Shown in pieces: positions 62,012 through 64,000 of a stretch of DNA of 64,000 nt (its first letter is position 1; the number at the start of each line of letters is the position of its first letter). The stretch is taken from contig NOKP01000003.1 of NCBI GenBank assembly GCA_002682825.1, positions 3,100,001 to 3,164,000 of the forward strand. Reading direction: 5' to 3'. The position numbers and the translations under genes are program-made. Origin of the DNA: Neonectria sp. B-13. Its lineage: Eukaryota > Ascomycota > Sordariomycetes > Hypocreales > Nectriaceae. The notes beneath the pieces were generated by a model. It had not been told where the DNA came from. It did not search any database and saw only the letters and a program-made list of their open reading frames with translations.

Positions 62012-62130
62012 ACATACAACAGCGAGGATTCCCCGGTCGTCACCGACCCGAGTACTAATTCGCCGCTTCTCAGCTTGACTAAGGGAGAGCGGACGGGATC
62101 CCGTATTTTCTGAGAGCTATGGTCGTATGT
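62012..62130 (-). rRNA. 5S rRNA gene, copy 1
   Basis: 119 bases. Read on the minus strand it begins ACATACGACCATA and ends GTTGTATGT, the complementary ends of fungal 5S rRNA helix I, which pair perfectly. Internal promoter parts are present: a box-A-like AGTCAAGCTGAGAAG and a box-C-like GGGTCGGTGACGACC. The 3' flank on this strand has T-runs (TTCTTTTT), as expected of a pol III terminator. The sequence differs from the common Fusarium/Neurospora type in the body, so it may be a diverged copy. Dispersed 5S genes are usual in filamentous ascomycetes (established). Confidence 0.88.
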
Positions 62131-62211
62131 ACCTGAAGCTGCAATGAGTCGGCCCATGAGGGCATCGTGACCCTATTGCGACAAAATCATCCACAAAGAG
62201 CAAAAAAGAAA

Positions 62212-62330
62212 ATATACAACAGTGAGGATTCCCCGGTCGTCACCGACCCGAGTACTAATTCACCGCTTCTCAGCTTGACTAAGGGAGAGCGGACGGGATC
62301 CCGTATTTTCTAAGAGCTATGGTCGTATGT
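62212..62330 (-). rRNA. 5S rRNA gene, copy 2 (variant)
   Basis: 119 bases, 200 bp to the right of copy 1 and identical except for four transitions. One changes the 3' end from GTATGT to GTATAT, leaving a mismatch opposite C2 in helix I. It keeps box C and a T-run 3' flank (TTTTCTTTTTT). It is possibly a pseudogene or a minor variant. Confidence 0.83.
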
Positions 62331-62412
62331 ATCTGAGAGTCCCAAAGCGGGTCCTATAAGGGCATTGTGACCTGACGCTAGCAAAACTACCCACAAAGAG
62401 CATAAAACATAC

Positions 62413-63896
62413 AATGTCTCTTTGGTGTAGAAGCAGTGTAGTGCATGAAGACGATAAAGGTTCAAAAGGGAAGCCTTGTTAATGAATGGGGACATAGTAT
62501 AAGCCTAGGTGTGTCTCTCAGTACACCCAGACGTTGTCTGAGGAGCAATACTTAACAAAACAAAACAGCGCAAACTTTCCATTGTTGGAGCTAGTTGGGA
62601 TAGACGTCTCATTTTCCCTGTCCACTGGAGCTTGGCTGCTCCAGGCGGTAGGTTCTGCCATCATTTTGGCTCCTGTTGTTCGAAGCATTGCAGCCTGATG
62701 CAATGGTGGGATGTATGTGCTTTCCCGATTCAGTCTCTCCTTTCAATCATGTAACTTCCTACCATAAATCCATTGAGATAACTGCCACGAGCAAGGTACA
62801 TACGTCAGTACATGTGCCTCTGAGGGTCTCATACCAAATAGGAACAGTCAAATGGCGAGCCCCCTCAACCGGTACATCCTGGTTTACCGGCGAAGGGTGT
62901 TATCGAGATTATGTATTCACTTCCTGGTTGCTTAATTATTGTGCAGTAATGAGAATTCTTGCTCATGCTAACTTTCTAGGTCAAGCCTGCTGGGAAGCTG
63001 AGTTATTGCCTACGATGCAGGTGCAATTTCCTCGGATTTCTTTAAGCTACAAGAATCATGTTATCATAGATTGCGAAATAGTAGGGCGCATCTAGCAGGT
63101 AGTTATTCTCTTCTATCAGTGTGGTAAGTAGTGCTAGAATATGTGAGAAACTTGAAGGGCATTTGCGCCCCAGACTTCACGAGAAATCGTATATAAAATG
63201 TCGCCGTCCCTATCCCGTTTCCTTTTTTCCTTTCCTTTTTAGTCTTCTTCTTCTTCAGCATCGATAGTCATGACGCCTAATCAAGTCCTCTCATTTCTTA
63301 CGTCTTCCTTCCACATCATGGTCTGTTCCTATCAACACTCTCAAGTCATATTACTGGCAATTTGGGCAAATCACCCCAATTAGGAACGCGACCTCAGACT
63401 CTGCTGTGTCCCAGGAGAGTAAGTCTCCCCTCATTCAATATTCATATGTATTATGCACTGTGTTGCTCTCCACTGAGAAGACATAGAGCTGGAAGCAAGC
63501 AGTCAAGCATTGTTGCTTTTTTTTTCTTCCTTCTACGGCAGCTTTGACGACCATATTCGACTTCGCGTTCTACATAAGACATAACCTTTTTGGTCGGGGA
63601 GTAAGTCTATCAGACTTTTCGGGCCCTTTTCCATTGTCACAGCTTGTGGTGTACTGAGACCTAAATGTTAAGACCTTAGACCTTAGACATAACCGTTGTT
63701 TCTTTAGCCTCAACTTCGGCACTGTGATTTTGGTACCATTAAATATAAGTTTAGGCTACCCAGTACTAAAGACCCATACTCTTCTTTACATAATGAGGTC
63801 TAAGAATCGCATGGAGGGCGATATGTTGGTTGTAATAATTACAAAGCGGTTGTGACAATAGAAATGCTGTTTCTTTTTGGCATTCTCCCCCGTCCC
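62413..63896. other. Non-coding stretch before the right-edge gene
   Basis: About 1.5 kb. No recognisable gene. A frame at 62676-63095 (139 codons) has no known feature. A T-rich/C-rich stretch lies at about 63215-63250. The last part should be the 3' UTR of the edge gene. Confidence 0.4.
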
Positions 63897-64000
63897 CTAA
63901 AGCTCATCTCTCGAGACTGTCTCTTTCGCCTCGCCCTCTACTTTCTTGGCCTTCAGGGCGTTCACCTTGATGTCAAATTTCATATTCTTCCCATCGGGTA
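63897..64000 (-). CDS. Partial protein 3' end with C-terminal RDEL
   Basis: The window cuts a minus-strand gene. The last 33 codons read in one frame to TAG (63897-63899): DGKNMKFDIKVNALKAK, then KKVEGEAKETVSRDEL. A C-terminal RDEL resembles the KDEL/HDEL retrieval signal of soluble ER proteins; in fungi HDEL is the usual form. Function is unknown and the rest lies beyond the window. The signal reading is an inference from four residues. Confidence 0.6.
   Translation of the reverse strand, partial: PDGKNMKFDIKVNALKAKKVEGEAKETVSRDEL

Larger units (their letters stand above)
62012..62412 (-). repeat. 200-bp tandem duplication carrying 5S
   Basis: The unit (119-bp 5S plus an 81-bp spacer) occurs twice. 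A third spacer-like segment (62331-62406) is followed only by the first eight bases of the 5S end (ACATACAA), so the array looks truncated on the right. Both spacers share CCACAAAGAGCA and AGGGCAT words. Confidence 0.75.

Noticed and set aside
62012..62412. CRISPR-like or integron-like repeat array
   Set aside because: The repeated unit is a 5S rRNA gene plus spacer, in a eukaryotic context.

Overview
The window is nuclear DNA of a filamentous ascomycete, most likely a Sordariomycete and possibly Hypocreales. The class and order are inferences from gene content and style. Protein genes carry short GT-AG introns of about 45-105 bp and CT-rich leaders. The families are typical of moulds: Pth11-type receptor, Zn2Cys6 factor, FRE-type ferric reductase, QutR-like regulator. 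The 5S rRNA genes are not linked to an rDNA unit. I see no intact transposon, no CRISPR array and no prokaryotic operon.

Left part, 1-27 kb (accessory or metabolic genes). A secreted short tyrosinase (1215-2580, +) is followed by a coiled-coil protein of unknown function (3583-5208, +). Two short-chain dehydrogenases lie head to head (5491-6545, -, mannitol/sorbose type; 7967-8971, +). A ferric reductase (11488-13379, +) converges on a single-exon 952-residue protein (13731-16589, -) that joins a Pth11-like 7-TM domain to a FucP-type MFS transporter. Next are a DHA2/VBA-type MFS transporter (20043-22120, +) and a Zn2Cys6 transcription factor (23835-26857, -).

Middle, 27-45 kb. This part is gene-poor. 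It holds a QutR/qa-1S-like protein derived from AROM enzyme domains (35453-37729, -), a small VOC/glyoxalase-fold protein (42428-42985, -), a probable decayed membrane-protein gene (43713-44660, -) and several short tandem repeats.

Housekeeping block, 45-56 kb. A NASP-family histone chaperone (45197-46850, +) converges on the U3 snoRNP protein Mpp10 (47326-49512, -). These are followed by an RNF10/Mag2-type RING ubiquitin ligase (50024-52012, -) and an Mdg1/Crp1-like protein with an AMPK-type glycogen-binding domain (52805-56112, -). The last has an unusually long intron.

Right end, 56-64 kb. Mostly non-coding and more A+T-rich, with an unplaced tandem-WW-domain reading frame (60291-61058, +), two tandem 5S rRNA genes on the minus strand (62012-62130 and 62212-62330), and the 3' end of a protein gene ending in RDEL (63897-64000, -). 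The genes do not form an obvious single pathway or biosynthetic cluster. The least ordinary items are the receptor-transporter fusion, the AROM-derived protein with two apparently dead domains, the WW-domain frame and the tandem 5S pair.
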